A DNA stretch of 57,677 bases, taken from positions 1 through 57,677 of the forward strand of contig NZ_JAUSOO010000034.1 of NCBI RefSeq assembly GCF_030656115.1, read 5' to 3'. Below, piece by piece: positions 33,855 through 41,761 of this stretch (within the stretch, counting starts at the first letter, position 1; each line of letters begins with the position of its first letter). The notes beneath the pieces were generated by a model. It saw only the letters and a program-made list of their open reading frames with translations, was not told where the DNA came from and did no database searches. The DNA is from Hydrogenophaga sp. (GTDB taxonomy: Bacteria; Pseudomonadota; Gammaproteobacteria; Burkholderiales; Burkholderiaceae_C). The position numbers were made by a program, and so were the translations under genes.

Positions 33855-35195
33855 TCAGTTCAGGGCTTTGAGCTTGCGGTAAAGCGAGCGCTCGCTGATG
33901 CCCAGCTCCGCCGCCAGCTTCGCGCGGCTGCCCGTGTGCGCGGCCACCCGCTCGCGCAGCGCGGCCAGCTCCAGCGCCTGCAGCGACGGCGCGGTCTGTT
34001 CTGGCCCGTTCTGGCGGGTCTGGGTGGCGTTGGCAGGGGCCCACACAGGCGCCTGCCCAGCGCTGCGCCGCCCTGAATTCAGCGCCTGCGCCACATGCTC
34101 GGCCTCGATGCGATCGCCGTCGCACAACAGCGTGGTGCGTTCCAGCAGGTTGCGCAGTTCGCGCACATTGCCGGTAAACGGCTGTTCGGCCAGCAAAGCC
34201 AAGGCTTGGGGGGCCACCGTGAACGCGCGCTTGGGCGCCACCCGCGCCAGCAGCGCCTGGGTCAGCAGCGCAATGTCTTCGCGCCGCTCGCGCAGCGGTG
34301 GCAGCGCAATGGGGAAGGTGCTCAGCCGGTGGTAGAGGTCCTCGCGAAAACGCCCCTCGGCCACCATGCGTTCCAGGTCGCGGTGCGTGGCCGACACCAC
34401 GCGGATGTCGGCATGGCGCAGCTCGGTGCTGCCGACCCGGCGGTAGGTGCCCGACTCCAGCAGGCGCAGCAGCTTCACCTGCATGGGCAAAGGAATGTCG
34501 CCCACCTCGTCCAGAAACAGGGTGCCGCCGCTGGCGGCCTCCACCAGGCCGGGCTTGCTGGTGTTGGCCCCGGTGAACGCGCCGCGCTCGTGGCCAAACA
34601 GTTCGGACTCGAACAAGGTCTCCGGCAGGCTGGAGCAGTCCACCACCACCAGGGGTTTGGCCGCGCGCGGGCTGGCATCGTGCACCGCCTGCGCCACCAG
34701 CTCTTTGCCCGTGCCGGATTCGCCCAGCAGCAGCACCGTGGCCATGGACGGCGCCACGCGCGCCACCAGCGCCAGCATGTGCTGAAACACCGGGCTGCGC
34801 CCGATCAGGCCGCGCGCCACCGAGCGGCCATGGGCCACCTTCAAGGACGCCATTTTTTCGACAAAAAAGGCTTGTTCGCCGCTCGCATCGCGCAACGGCG
34901 TGAGCTCAATGTCCACATATTCCTCGCCCTTGGGCGTGTGGTGCAGGTGCAGCACACGCTCGCGCTGGCCCGAGGCACGCGCCTGGGCCAGCGGGCACGA
35001 CTCGCCCGCCTGGTCGCAGGGCACCCGGAAGTGGTGCGACACCTCGTAGCAGGTGCGCCCAATCACGCTGCGTTCGGGGCTGAAGGCGCGGCGGTAGGCC
35101 GCGTTGGACACCAGGATGCGGTACTGCGCATCAAACAGGATGTGGGGCTCGCTCAGGCCTTCGAGAAAGTCGGTCAGTTCGGGCAAGGGCTTCAT
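33855..35195 (-). CDS. FisR-like sigma-54 activator, probable sulfane-sulfur sensor
   Basis: A 446-residue bacterial enhancer-binding protein. Residues 1-115 are a PAS-like sensor with C49, C60 and C67 in [21 protein letters not shown]; the 11- and 7-residue spacing equals that recalled for FisR of Cupriavidus (C53/C64/C71), whose cysteines react with polysulfide. Residues about 130-360 are the AAA+ domain with GESGTGKE, the sigma-54 contact loop GAFTGA (205-210) and [15 protein letters not shown] Fis-type helix-turn-helix ends the protein ([21 protein letters not shown]). It lies between two operons with sigma-54 promoters sharing an 11-bp upstream element, and very likely activates both. 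Confidence 0.87.
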   Translation of the reverse strand: MKPLPELTDFLEGLSEPHILFDAQYRILVSNAAYRRAFSPERSVIGRTCYEVSHHFRVPCDQAGESCPLAQARASGQRERVLHLHHTPKGEEYVDIELTPLRDASGEQAFFVEKMASLKVAHGRSVARGLIGRSPVFQHMLALVARVAPSMATVLLLGESGTGKELVAQAVHDASPRAAKPLVVVDCSSLPETLFESELFGHERGAFTGANTSKPGLVEAASGGTLFLDEVGDIPLPMQVKLLRLLESGTYRRVGSTELRHADIRVVSATHRDLERMVAEGRFREDLYHRLSTFPIALPPLRERREDIALLTQALLARVAPKRAFTVAPQALALLAEQPFTGNVRELRNLLERTTLLCDGDRIEAEHVAQALNSGRRSAGQAPVWAPANATQTRQNGPEQTAPSLQALELAALRERVAAHTGSRAKLAAELGISERSLYRKLKALN

Positions 35196-35235
35196 TCGGG
35201 CGCTCCTGGGCTGGGGCGCTCAGTGTAGGGTCAGA

Positions 35236-35264
35236 CTGCCACGGGCTGCCATTTTTGGCAGAAA
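35236..35264. promoter_or_regulatory. candidate upstream activator site for the sigma-54 regulator (site B)
   Basis: CTGCCA (35236), CTGCCA (35246) and TGGCAG (35256) are spaced exactly 10 bp apart, on one face of the helix; the last two form the dyad CTGCCA-TTTT-TGGCAG. 35254-35264 is TTTGGCAGAAA, matching site A at 27408-27418 on the other strand. It is 81-91 bp upstream of the -24 element and in the divergent gap beside the regulator gene. Confidence 0.6.
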
Positions 35265-35344
35265 TCACCCGGTGTGTCAGGGGGCTTGCACAAGCGACGC
35301 TCCGCATGCCGTTGATTTCAAAGCCATTTTTCTACGCCTGTGGG

Positions 35345-35360
35345 TGGCACGTTTCTTGGA
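35345..35360 (+). promoter_or_regulatory. sigma-54 promoter of the Rieske/SQR-like operon
   Basis: TGGCACG-TTTC-TTGGA: the -24 element is a perfect match and the -12 element has GG where GC is usual; the GG-to-GG spacing of 10 nt is correct. The first gene starts 56 bp downstream. The 35196-35415 gap holds this promoter and activator site B only. Confidence 0.75.
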
Positions 35361-35415
35361 GGAGTGAACGCCGTGGGTACCTTGCGACCCACGCTGATTT
35401 CAACTGGAGGTTTCC

Positions 35416-36048
35416 ATGGCACACCCGCTCACCGCACCTGCGTTCCCGGCCCTGAGCCCCGACGCTGCCACCCACGACGCCGAGCGCCGCCAATGGCTGC
35501 TGGCCACCACGGCCATGGGCTGTGCCGCCACCGCCGCTGTGGCGCTGCCGCTGGTGGCCAGCTTTGCGCCCAGCGAGCGCGCCAAAGCGCAAGGCGCCAG
35601 CGTGCAGGTGGAGATTGGCGACATCGCGCCGGGCGAGGTCAAGGTGGTCGAATGGCGCGGCCAGCCGGTGTGGGTGGTGCGCCGCACGCCCGAGATGCTG
35701 GCGCACCTGGACGGCATGACCGACCTGGCCGACCCCGATTCGCAGAAAAAGCAACAACCCCCTTACGCCACCAACACCCACCGCTCGATCAAGCCCGAGG
35801 TGCTGGTGACCGTGGGTATTTGCACCCATCTGGGCTGCTCGCCGGTCACCCTGAACGAAGGCACCACCAACCCCAGCGTGCCCGCCGACTGGAAAGGCGG
35901 CTTCTTTTGCCCCTGCCACGGCTCCACCTTCGACTTTGCGGGCCGCGTGTTCAAGAACAAACCCGCCCCCACCAACCTGCTGGTGCCGCCGCACAAATAC
36001 CTGGCCGACAACACCTTGCTGATTGGCGAGGACGACAGCGCAGCGTAA
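35416..36048 (+). CDS. Orphan Rieske [2Fe-2S] protein (PetA-like)
   Basis: A 210-residue membrane-anchored Rieske protein like the iron-sulfur subunit of the bc1 complex. A Tat-type N-terminus (ERRQWLLATTAMGCAATAAVALPLVASF) forms the transmembrane anchor. The cluster ligands are C136-T-H138 and C165-P-C-H168, with C141 and C167 for the stabilising disulfide (CTHLGC and CPCHGS). No cytochrome b or c1 gene is nearby; instead it heads a sigma-54 operon with sulfur-related genes. It may be an alternative Rieske subunit for the main bc1 complex under sulfide, or may serve another quinol-oxidising complex. Confidence 0.88.
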   Translation: MAHPLTAPAFPALSPDAATHDAERRQWLLATTAMGCAATAAVALPLVASFAPSERAKAQGASVQVEIGDIAPGEVKVVEWRGQPVWVVRRTPEMLAHLDGMTDLADPDSQKKQQPPYATNTHRSIKPEVLVTVGICTHLGCSPVTLNEGTTNPSVPADWKGGFFCPCHGSTFDFAGRVFKNKPAPTNLLVPPHKYLADNTLLIGEDDSAA

Positions 36049-36067
36049 ACCGCCCCCCCGCCCAGCG

Positions 36068-36697
36068 ATGAACTTCCACATCCTGCACGATGCCCACAGC
36101 GGCGAAATGAGCTACCTGCTGGCCGACCTGGAAGCCCGGGAAGCCGTGTTGGTGGACCCCCATGGCCGCGACCTGCCGGTGCTGCAGGCGCTGCTGAACG
36201 AACGCAAGCTGCGGCTGCGCTGGGTGCTGCGCACCCACCACCACGACGCCAACGGTGGCGAACGGGCTTTGCTGGCCCGCCTGGGCGCCCCGCTGGTGCA
36301 GGGCGACGGCGCAGCGGACACACAGTGCGCCGCCCATGGCGATGTGCTGTGCTTTGGCCAGGAACCGCTGCGTGTGCTCGCCACACCCGGCCACACCCTG
36401 GGCTGCCTGAGCTTCGCCTGGCGCGACCGCGTGTTCTGCGGTGGCCTGCTGGCGGTGGACGCCTGCCCGCACCAGCCCTACCCCGCTGCGCCCGAGGCGC
36501 TGTGGGACAGCGTGACGCAAGGCGTGTTTCTGCTGCCGCTGGAGACCCTGCTGTTTGCCGGCCACGAACGCCGCGCCCGGGCCGTGAGCACGGTGCTGGA
36601 ACAGCGCCTGTGGCACCCGCTGTTTGCGGGCCTTTCACGCGACGATTTTTTGGCCCGTGCAGCCGCCTTGCACCCCACCACGCCCTGCGCCGCCTAA
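36068..36697 (+). CDS. Metallo-beta-lactamase-fold protein with degenerate metal site
   Basis: A 209-residue protein similar to ETHE1/glyoxalase II hydrolases: FHILHDAHSGEMSYLLADLEAREAVLVDP at the start, THHHDANGGERALLARLGAPLV, LATPGHTLGCLSF and a final LLFAGHE. The canonical H-x-H-x-D-H is altered: H57 and H59 remain, but the D-H positions read Ala61-Asn62. The usual bridging Asp after the TPGHT strand is replaced (VFCGGLLAVDAC). It is therefore probably not a normal dioxygenase or hydrolase; it could bind one metal, bind a ligand or be structural. It lies between the Rieske and SQR-like genes. Confidence 0.78.
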   Translation: MNFHILHDAHSGEMSYLLADLEAREAVLVDPHGRDLPVLQALLNERKLRLRWVLRTHHHDANGGERALLARLGAPLVQGDGAADTQCAAHGDVLCFGQEPLRVLATPGHTLGCLSFAWRDRVFCGGLLAVDACPHQPYPAAPEALWDSVTQGVFLLPLETLLFAGHERRARAVSTVLEQRLWHPLFAGLSRDDFLARAAALHPTTPCAA

Positions 36698-36710
36698 GGA
36701 GCCCCACACC

Positions 36711-37847
36711 ATGTCCGCAGCACACCACATCACCGTCGTTGGCGCCGGCTTCGGCGCCCTGTCCACCGTGCGGGAAATCCGCCAGCGCGACCCCCACGCG
36801 CACATCACCCTGGTGGCACCGCGCGCCGAACTGCATTACCTGCCGGGCATCATCTGGATACCCTCGGGCCTGCGCACGCGCGAGCAACTGGTGGTGCCCC
36901 TGGCCCCGTTTTTCGCGCGCATGAAGGTGCAACACGTCGCCGCCGAGGTCACGGGTCTAAGAGACGGTGGCCGCGTGGTGCTCACCACGGCCGGCGAGCT
37001 GCACAACGACGCGCTGGTGATCGCCAGCGGCGGGCGCTTCATCAAAAAGCTGCCGGGTATTGAACACGCCATCACGCCCTGCGAAGGCATCGCTGCGGCC
37101 GAACGCATCCGCGACCGGCTGCGCACCATGACCGGCGGCACCATTGCCGTGGGCTTTGCTGGCAACCCCCACGAGCCCAGCGCCGTGCGCGGCGGGCCGA
37201 TGTTTGAATTCCTGTTTGGCATTGACGAGCAGCTCAAGCGCGAAGGCCGGCGCAACCAGTTCGACATCGTGTTCTTCAACCCCTCCGCCGAGCCGGGCAA
37301 CCGCCTGGGCCCGAAGGCGGTGAAACACCTGCTGGCCGAGATGGCGCGCCGCGGCATCAGCACCCGGCTGGGCCACAAGCTGGTGCGCTTTGAGGCCGAC
37401 CGTGTGGTCACCGAAGGCGGCTCGTTCCCGGCCGACCTGATTCTGTTCATGCCCGGCATGACCGGCAACGCCTGGTTTGACCAGACCGCGCTCGCGCGTT
37501 CGCCTGGCGGGCTGCTCCAGGCCGACGCGCAATGCCGCGTGCAAGGCACACAACACGTGTACGTGGTGGGCGATTCGGGCAGCTTCCCTGGCCCCGACTG
37601 GATGCCCAAACAAGCCCACATGGCCGACCTGCAGGCCGCCGCGGCCGCCGACAACCTGCTCAAAGGCCTGCGCGGCGAAACGCCCACCACCACCTTCAAG
37701 GTGGAACTCATCTGCATCATCGACGCCATCGACCACGGCACCCTGGTGTTTCGCAACACCCGGCGCCAGATCATCCTGCCCTCAAGCCGCCTGTTTCACT
37801 GGGCCAAACGCTTTTTTGAGGGCGCCTACCTGAGGAAATACCGATGA
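36711..37847 (+). CDS. SQR-like FAD-dependent oxidoreductase
   Basis: A 378-residue flavoprotein of the sulfide:quinone oxidoreductase/FCSD superfamily, with ribosome-binding site AAGGAG. The FAD motif is HITVVGAGFGALSTVREI, the second motif VYVVGDSGSF, and a C-terminal segment (SSRLFHWAKRFFEGAYLRKYR) resembles the amphipathic membrane-association tail of SQRs. Cysteines are only at 124, 275 and 335. C124 and C335 match the outer pair of SQR (C128/C356), while the middle cysteine region reads RGGPMFEFLFG without Cys. It has no signal peptide. It may reduce quinone with sulfide or another sulfur donor, but differs from classical type I SQR. Its end overlaps the globin gene by 4 bp. Confidence 0.8.
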   Translation: MSAAHHITVVGAGFGALSTVREIRQRDPHAHITLVAPRAELHYLPGIIWIPSGLRTREQLVVPLAPFFARMKVQHVAAEVTGLRDGGRVVLTTAGELHNDALVIASGGRFIKKLPGIEHAITPCEGIAAAERIRDRLRTMTGGTIAVGFAGNPHEPSAVRGGPMFEFLFGIDEQLKREGRRNQFDIVFFNPSAEPGNRLGPKAVKHLLAEMARRGISTRLGHKLVRFEADRVVTEGGSFPADLILFMPGMTGNAWFDQTALARSPGGLLQADAQCRVQGTQHVYVVGDSGSFPGPDWMPKQAHMADLQAAAAADNLLKGLRGETPTTTFKVELICIIDAIDHGTLVFRNTRRQIILPSSRLFHWAKRFFEGAYLRKYR

Positions 37848-38281
37848 ACACAAGCCCACACACCGACACAACACCCTTTGAGGTCCTCGGTGGCGCACCG
37901 GCCGTGCGGCGCCTGGTGGACCGCTTCTACCACCTCATGGACGAGCTGCCCGAGGCCTACACCGTGCGCCGCATGCACCCCGACAGCCTGGCGGGCAGTG
38001 CCGAGAGCCTGTTTGAATTTCTCTCTGGCTGGTTCGGCGGCCCACCCCTGTACAGCCAGAAAAAAGGCCACCCCCGCCTGCGCATGCGCCACCATGCCTA
38101 CGCCATCGGCACCGTCGAGCGCGACGAGTGGATGCTGTGCATGACCCAGGCCCTGAGCGAACAGGTCGCCGATGCGGCGCTGCGCGAAGCCCTGGTCCAG
38201 ACCTTCGCCGCCATGGCCGACCACCTCGTCAACACCGGCGGCAACGCCAGCGCATGCAGCCACGCCACCGCCGCCACCTGA
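37844..38281 (+). CDS. Group II truncated haemoglobin
   Basis: A 145-residue 2-on-2 globin. FEVLGGAPAVRRLVDRFYHLMDELPEA, WFGGPPLYSQKKGHPRLRMRHHAYAIG (proximal histidine about H83) and DEWMLCMTQAL with the group II Trp at about 96 are diagnostic. Group II globins bind O2, NO or sulfide and can perform peroxidase-type chemistry. The 4-bp overlap with the SQR-like gene implies translational coupling, so sulfide or oxygen handling during sulfur oxidation is a reasonable hypothesis. Confidence 0.88.
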   Translation: MNTSPHTDTTPFEVLGGAPAVRRLVDRFYHLMDELPEAYTVRRMHPDSLAGSAESLFEFLSGWFGGPPLYSQKKGHPRLRMRHHAYAIGTVERDEWMLCMTQALSEQVADAALREALVQTFAAMADHLVNTGGNASACSHATAAT

Positions 38282-38299
38282 CCCCACCAGGCTACCCAC

Positions 38300-38803
38300 A
38301 TGCTCAACCCAAAAATCCGACGCTTTTTGAACCCCACCACCTTGTTGTTGGCCGCGCTGCTGAGCGGGTCTGCACTGGCGCTGGCCGCGCCACCGCAACC
38401 CGGCCAACCCTTGCCCGAGTTGGCGCTGAAAGACCAGCACGACCAGCCCTGGACCGTGAGCGGTGACACCAAGCTGGTGCTGTTCGCCGCTGGCCGCAAA
38501 GCCTCCAACCTGATGCAGACCGTGCTAACCGGCCAGCCGGCGGGGTTTCTGGCATCGCGCCAGGCCGTCTACCTGGCTGACATGAGCAGCATGCCCGGTT
38601 TCGTGACCCGCACCTTTGCCCTGCCCGCGCTGCGTGAGATGCCATTTGTGGTGGGCGTGGTGCTGGACGAAGCGCTGCTGGCCGACTGGCCCCGCCCAGA
38701 CGGCGCAGTGGCGCTGATCACGCTGCAAAACGGCCGCGTGAACACCGTGAGCCACGCCAGCACCGAAGCGTCCTTGCGCGCAGCCCTCGGCTTGGTACCT
38801 TGA
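38300..38803 (+). CDS. Secreted thioredoxin-fold-like protein without cysteines
   Basis: A 167-residue protein with a signal peptide (TLLLAALLSGSALALAAPPQ) and then PGQPLPELALKDQHDQPWTVSGDTKLVLFAAGRKASNLM, the entry pattern of TlpA/peroxiredoxin-like thioredoxin folds. No cysteine occurs anywhere, so it cannot do dithiol chemistry; it resembles YtfJ-like periplasmic proteins. It follows the globin gene by 18 bp and probably belongs to the sigma-54 operon. Function is unknown. Confidence 0.6.
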   Translation: MLNPKIRRFLNPTTLLLAALLSGSALALAAPPQPGQPLPELALKDQHDQPWTVSGDTKLVLFAAGRKASNLMQTVLTGQPAGFLASRQAVYLADMSSMPGFVTRTFALPALREMPFVVGVVLDEALLADWPRPDGAVALITLQNGRVNTVSHASTEASLRAALGLVP

Positions 38804-38863
38804 CCGTTTGACGGCTTGAATCCTTCTCCTTTTTCGTCTGCGACCCCACCCCGGAACCCACCC

Positions 38864-39328
38864 ATGCAAGCCTTTCAAGACCACTACCCCGACAACGTGT
38901 CGCACTGCTACGGCTGCGGCAGCCACAACCCCCACGGCCACCAGATCAAGACCTTTTGGGAGGGGGATGAAACTGTGACCCGTTTCAAGCCCGAGCCGTT
39001 TCACACCTCAGTCCCGGGCTACGCCTACGGCGGACTGATCGCTTCGCTGATCGACTGCCACAGCACCGGCACAGCGGCGGCTGCCATGTACCGCAGCGAA
39101 GGCCGCGACATGGACACGCTGCCACCGTTTCGTTTCGTCACCGGCTCGCTGCACGTGGACTTTCTGAAGCCCACGCCGCTGGACGCCACGCTGGAGATTC
39201 GCGGCCAGGTCAAGGAAATCAAGGGCCGCAAAGTGGTGGTGGAAACCACGGTCATGGCAGGCGGTGTGGTCACTGCGCGCGGCAGCGTGTTGGCGGTGCA
39301 AATGCCCGACCGTTTCGGGCAGGGCTGA
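38864..39328 (+). CDS. PaaI-family hotdog thioesterase
   Basis: A 154-residue hotdog-fold protein. CYGCGSHNPHGHQIKTFW, then PGYAYGGLIASLIDCHSTGTAAAA (the GG-x-x-x-x-x-x-D-x-H region on the long helix) and VTGSLHVDFLKPTPLDATLEIRGQV are typical of PaaI/YigI acyl-CoA thioesterases. The ATG at 38864 directly precedes the conserved part. It lies 60 bp after the preceding gene; membership in the sulfur operon is doubtful. Substrate is unknown. Confidence 0.82.
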   Translation: MQAFQDHYPDNVSHCYGCGSHNPHGHQIKTFWEGDETVTRFKPEPFHTSVPGYAYGGLIASLIDCHSTGTAAAAMYRSEGRDMDTLPPFRFVTGSLHVDFLKPTPLDATLEIRGQVKEIKGRKVVVETTVMAGGVVTARGSVLAVQMPDRFGQG

Positions 39329-39467
39329 AAGCGCCTGCGCGGGCGGTCTACAGGCCAGGTTGAGAGGGCAGGCCTGTTGCAGGCCAAGCCTTGTGGTTGA
39401 ATCACGGGTGGCATTTTGGGCCCCACCAAAACGGCGGCCCAGCCCACGCCTTGACCCCGCTCCTGCC

Positions 39468-39539
39468 ATGACCTCACCCACCACCCCGTACCACAGCCCC
39501 CGCGGCAGCAAACCCCGCCACGCGGTGGTCCATGCGTAA
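39468..39539 (+). CDS. possible 23-residue peptide overlapping the chrA start
   Basis: ATG 39468 to TAA 39537-39539 encodes MTSPTTPYHSPRGSKPRHAV and three more residues. It overlaps the chrA start codon by 8 bp in another frame, the arrangement of a translational-coupling leader. It has no strong ribosome-binding site, and the rest of the 39329-39531 gap shows only a 6-bp hairpin (39371-39385). Weak call. Confidence 0.2.
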   Translation: MTSPTTPYHSPRGSKPRHAVVHA

Positions 39540-40794
39540 CGAAGCTTCCCGCCTGCGGCGGGTTGTTGAGGTTTTCCTGGTTTTCCTGCGCCTGGGTTGC
39601 ACCTCGTTTGGCGGCCCGGTCGCGCACCTGGCGTTCTTTCGCACCGAATTCGTGGAGCGCCAGCGCTGGCTGGACGAACACAGCTACGCCGACCTGGTGG
39701 CGCTGTGCCAGTTTTTGCCGGGGCCGGCGAGCAGCCAGGTGGGCATGGTGCTGGGTTGGCAACGGGCCGGTTGGGGCGGTTTGGCGGCGGCCTGGCTGGG
39801 GTTCACGCTGCCGACGGCGGTGCTCATGGTGGGCTTTGCCTACGGCGTGACGCAGCTGGCGGCACTCCAGGCTTCGCCGCTCTGGCTGGGCGCTTTGCAC
39901 GGCCTGAAGGTGGCCGCTGTGGCCGTGGTGGCGCAGGCGGTGTGGGGCATGGCCCGAAGCCTGTGCCCGGATGCTGCACGCCGTGGGTTGGCCTTGGTGG
40001 CCACAGCGCTGGCGCTGGGCGTGCCGTGGTGGACCGGTGTGGGCCTGGCCTGGGGCCAGTTGCTCGCCATCGCGGTGTGCGCGCTCGCGGGTGTGGCGTT
40101 GGGTGCGCGTTGGCTTCCCCAGCAGCCGTCCGGTCCGGGCGCTGACACGCACCAGGGGTTTGGCCTGCCCCGCGCGGCGGGTTGGACGGCGTTGCTGCTG
40201 CTGGGCATTGCGCTGTTGGGCTTGCCGCTGTGGGCAGCGGGCAGCGGTTCGGCGCTGCTGGCGCAGGTGGACGGTTTCTTTCGCGCCGGTGCGCTGGTTT
40301 TTGGTGGTGGGCATGTGGTGCTGCCGCTGTTGCAGGCGTCCGTGGTGCCCAGCGGGGCGGTGGGCGCGGCCGATTTTCTGGCCGGCTACGGTGCGGCCCA
40401 AGCCATGCCGGGGCCGCTGTTTTCTTTTTCGGCCTACCTGGGCGCCGTGATGAACCCGGCGGTGCTGGACCCGCTGGCGCCTTGGCAGGGCGGTGCACTT
40501 TTGCTGCTGGCGGTGTTTGCGCCGGCCTTGCTGCTGGTGGTGGGGCTGCTGCCGTTTTGGGATGCGCTGCGCCAGCGCCCCGGCGTGCGCACCGCCATGA
40601 CGGGCGTGAACGCCGGCGTGGTGGGCCTGCTGGTGGCCGCACTGATAGACCCGGTGTGGCCCAGTGCCATTCACGCCCCGGCCGACGCTGCGCTGGCCCT
40701 GGTGGCGCTGCTGGCACTGATCCGTTGGCGGCTTTCCCCCTTGTGGGTGGTGCTGGGCTGCGCTGCGGCGGGGGCTTTGTGGGCGCTGACCTGA
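39532..40794 (+). CDS. chrA: ChrA-family chromate transporter (two-domain)
   Basis: A 420-residue long-chain CHR transporter with two homologous halves of about five helices. The first half carries FLRLGCTSFGGPVAHLAFFR and LCQFLPGPASSQVGMVLGW; the second carries FFRAGALVFGGGHVVLPLLQ and GYGAAQAMPGPLFSFSAYLGA. These FGGP/FGGG and LPGP/MPGP pairs define the family. It exports chromate (a sulfate analogue) from the cytoplasm. No chrB is nearby. It converges with the AraC regulator, with 15 bp between stops. Confidence 0.92.
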   Translation: MRNEASRLRRVVEVFLVFLRLGCTSFGGPVAHLAFFRTEFVERQRWLDEHSYADLVALCQFLPGPASSQVGMVLGWQRAGWGGLAAAWLGFTLPTAVLMVGFAYGVTQLAALQASPLWLGALHGLKVAAVAVVAQAVWGMARSLCPDAARRGLALVATALALGVPWWTGVGLAWGQLLAIAVCALAGVALGARWLPQQPSGPGADTHQGFGLPRAAGWTALLLLGIALLGLPLWAAGSGSALLAQVDGFFRAGALVFGGGHVVLPLLQASVVPSGAVGAADFLAGYGAAQAMPGPLFSFSAYLGAVMNPAVLDPLAPWQGGALLLLAVFAPALLLVVGLLPFWDALRQRPGVRTAMTGVNAGVVGLLVAALIDPVWPSAIHAPADAALALVALLALIRWRLSPLWVVLGCAAAGALWALT

Positions 40795-40809
40795 AAAACG
40801 CCCAGCCTT

Positions 40810-41667
40810 TCAGTTCAGGTCTGGGGCGCGTGCCCCCACGCGGGTGGGCGGCTGGCCCATGGCCGCTTTGAACATGGCGCTGAAGGCGCTGTCGCTCGCA
40901 TAGCCGCTGGCGGCGGCAACCCGGCTCACGGGCATGCCGCGCGCCAGCATGGGCAGCGCGTGGGCCAGCACCACCTGCTGGCGCCAGCGCTGGAAACTGG
41001 TGCCCAACTCGTCTCGAAACAGGCGCGCCAGCGTGCGTTCGCTGGCGCCACTGAACGACGCCCATTCGGTCAGTGTGGCGTGTTGCGTGGGCTTTTGCAT
41101 GACCGCCTCGCACAGCGCACGCAGGCGCCGGTCGCCGTGTCGGGCGCTGGGCATGGGCACACCCAGCGGCTGCGTGGCGGCGTGGTCCATTTCTGCGATC
41201 AGCAGCGTGTGCACCGCCTGGGCGCGGGCGGCGGGCTGGTTCAGATGGGGCTGGTCCATGGCCAGAATCAGCTGGCGCAGCAAGGGTGACACCACCAGCA
41301 CGCGCGAGCGGGTCCAGTGTGGCGGCACCACGCTGGCGTCCACATAGAGCGTGAGCAACTGGGCGGCCTCCACGATGGTCACCGCATGCTCAGCGCCGGG
41401 GGGAATCCACAGCGCGCGCGAAGGCGGCACGATGGTGGTGGTTTCCGGGCTGTGCTGGTCGGTGCCCACCGCGCCGTTGGCCAGCACGGTGACCCGCAGC
41501 AAGCCGCTGGCGCAGTAGGCCAACTGGCCCCAGGGGTGGTGGTGGGGTTCGAGCTGGTTTTCGCTTTCCAGCAGACGCGGGCGGCAGCGCACCGGCTGCG
41601 CTGGGCTGGGCTGAAAGTGCTTCGAGTCGCCCAGGGGAACGGCGCGGCGGGGCGGTCGGCGTTGCAT
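40810..41667 (-). CDS. AraC-family regulator with N-terminal cupin domain
   Basis: A 285-residue regulator. Residues about 35-110 form a cupin-like sensor (NQLEPHHHPWGQLAYCASGLLRV, PSRALWIPPGAEHAV). The C-terminal AraC domain (about 185-280) has two helix-turn-helix units, LTEWASFSGASERTLARLFRDELGTSF and VSRVAAASGYASDSAFSAMFKAAMGQPP. The ATG at 41667 is chosen; the open frame continues upstream into the divergent transporter gene. It probably controls the adjacent MFS gene through the dyad at 41694-41734. Confidence 0.88.
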   Translation of the reverse strand: MQRRPPRRAVPLGDSKHFQPSPAQPVRCRPRLLESENQLEPHHHPWGQLAYCASGLLRVTVLANGAVGTDQHSPETTTIVPPSRALWIPPGAEHAVTIVEAAQLLTLYVDASVVPPHWTRSRVLVVSPLLRQLILAMDQPHLNQPAARAQAVHTLLIAEMDHAATQPLGVPMPSARHGDRRLRALCEAVMQKPTQHATLTEWASFSGASERTLARLFRDELGTSFQRWRQQVVLAHALPMLARGMPVSRVAAASGYASDSAFSAMFKAAMGQPPTRVGARAPDLN

Positions 41668-41693
41668 GGTGGCGTCTCCAGGGCGTGGGTTTG

Positions 41694-41734
41694 GCTGAAA
41701 TTCAACAATGCTTGTCTTTTTAGCGCATTTCAGC
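41694..41734. promoter_or_regulatory. inverted repeat in the AraC/MFS divergent promoter region
   Basis: GCTGAAAT (41694-41701) and ATTTCAGC (41727-41734) are perfect complements 25 bp apart, in the 94-bp gap between the divergent genes. The AT-rich centre (CTTGTCTTTTTAG) looks promoter-like. It is a plausible binding site for the AraC regulator. Confidence 0.45.
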
Positions 41735-41761
41735 CCGCTGCACCACCCGTAACATGCCCGC

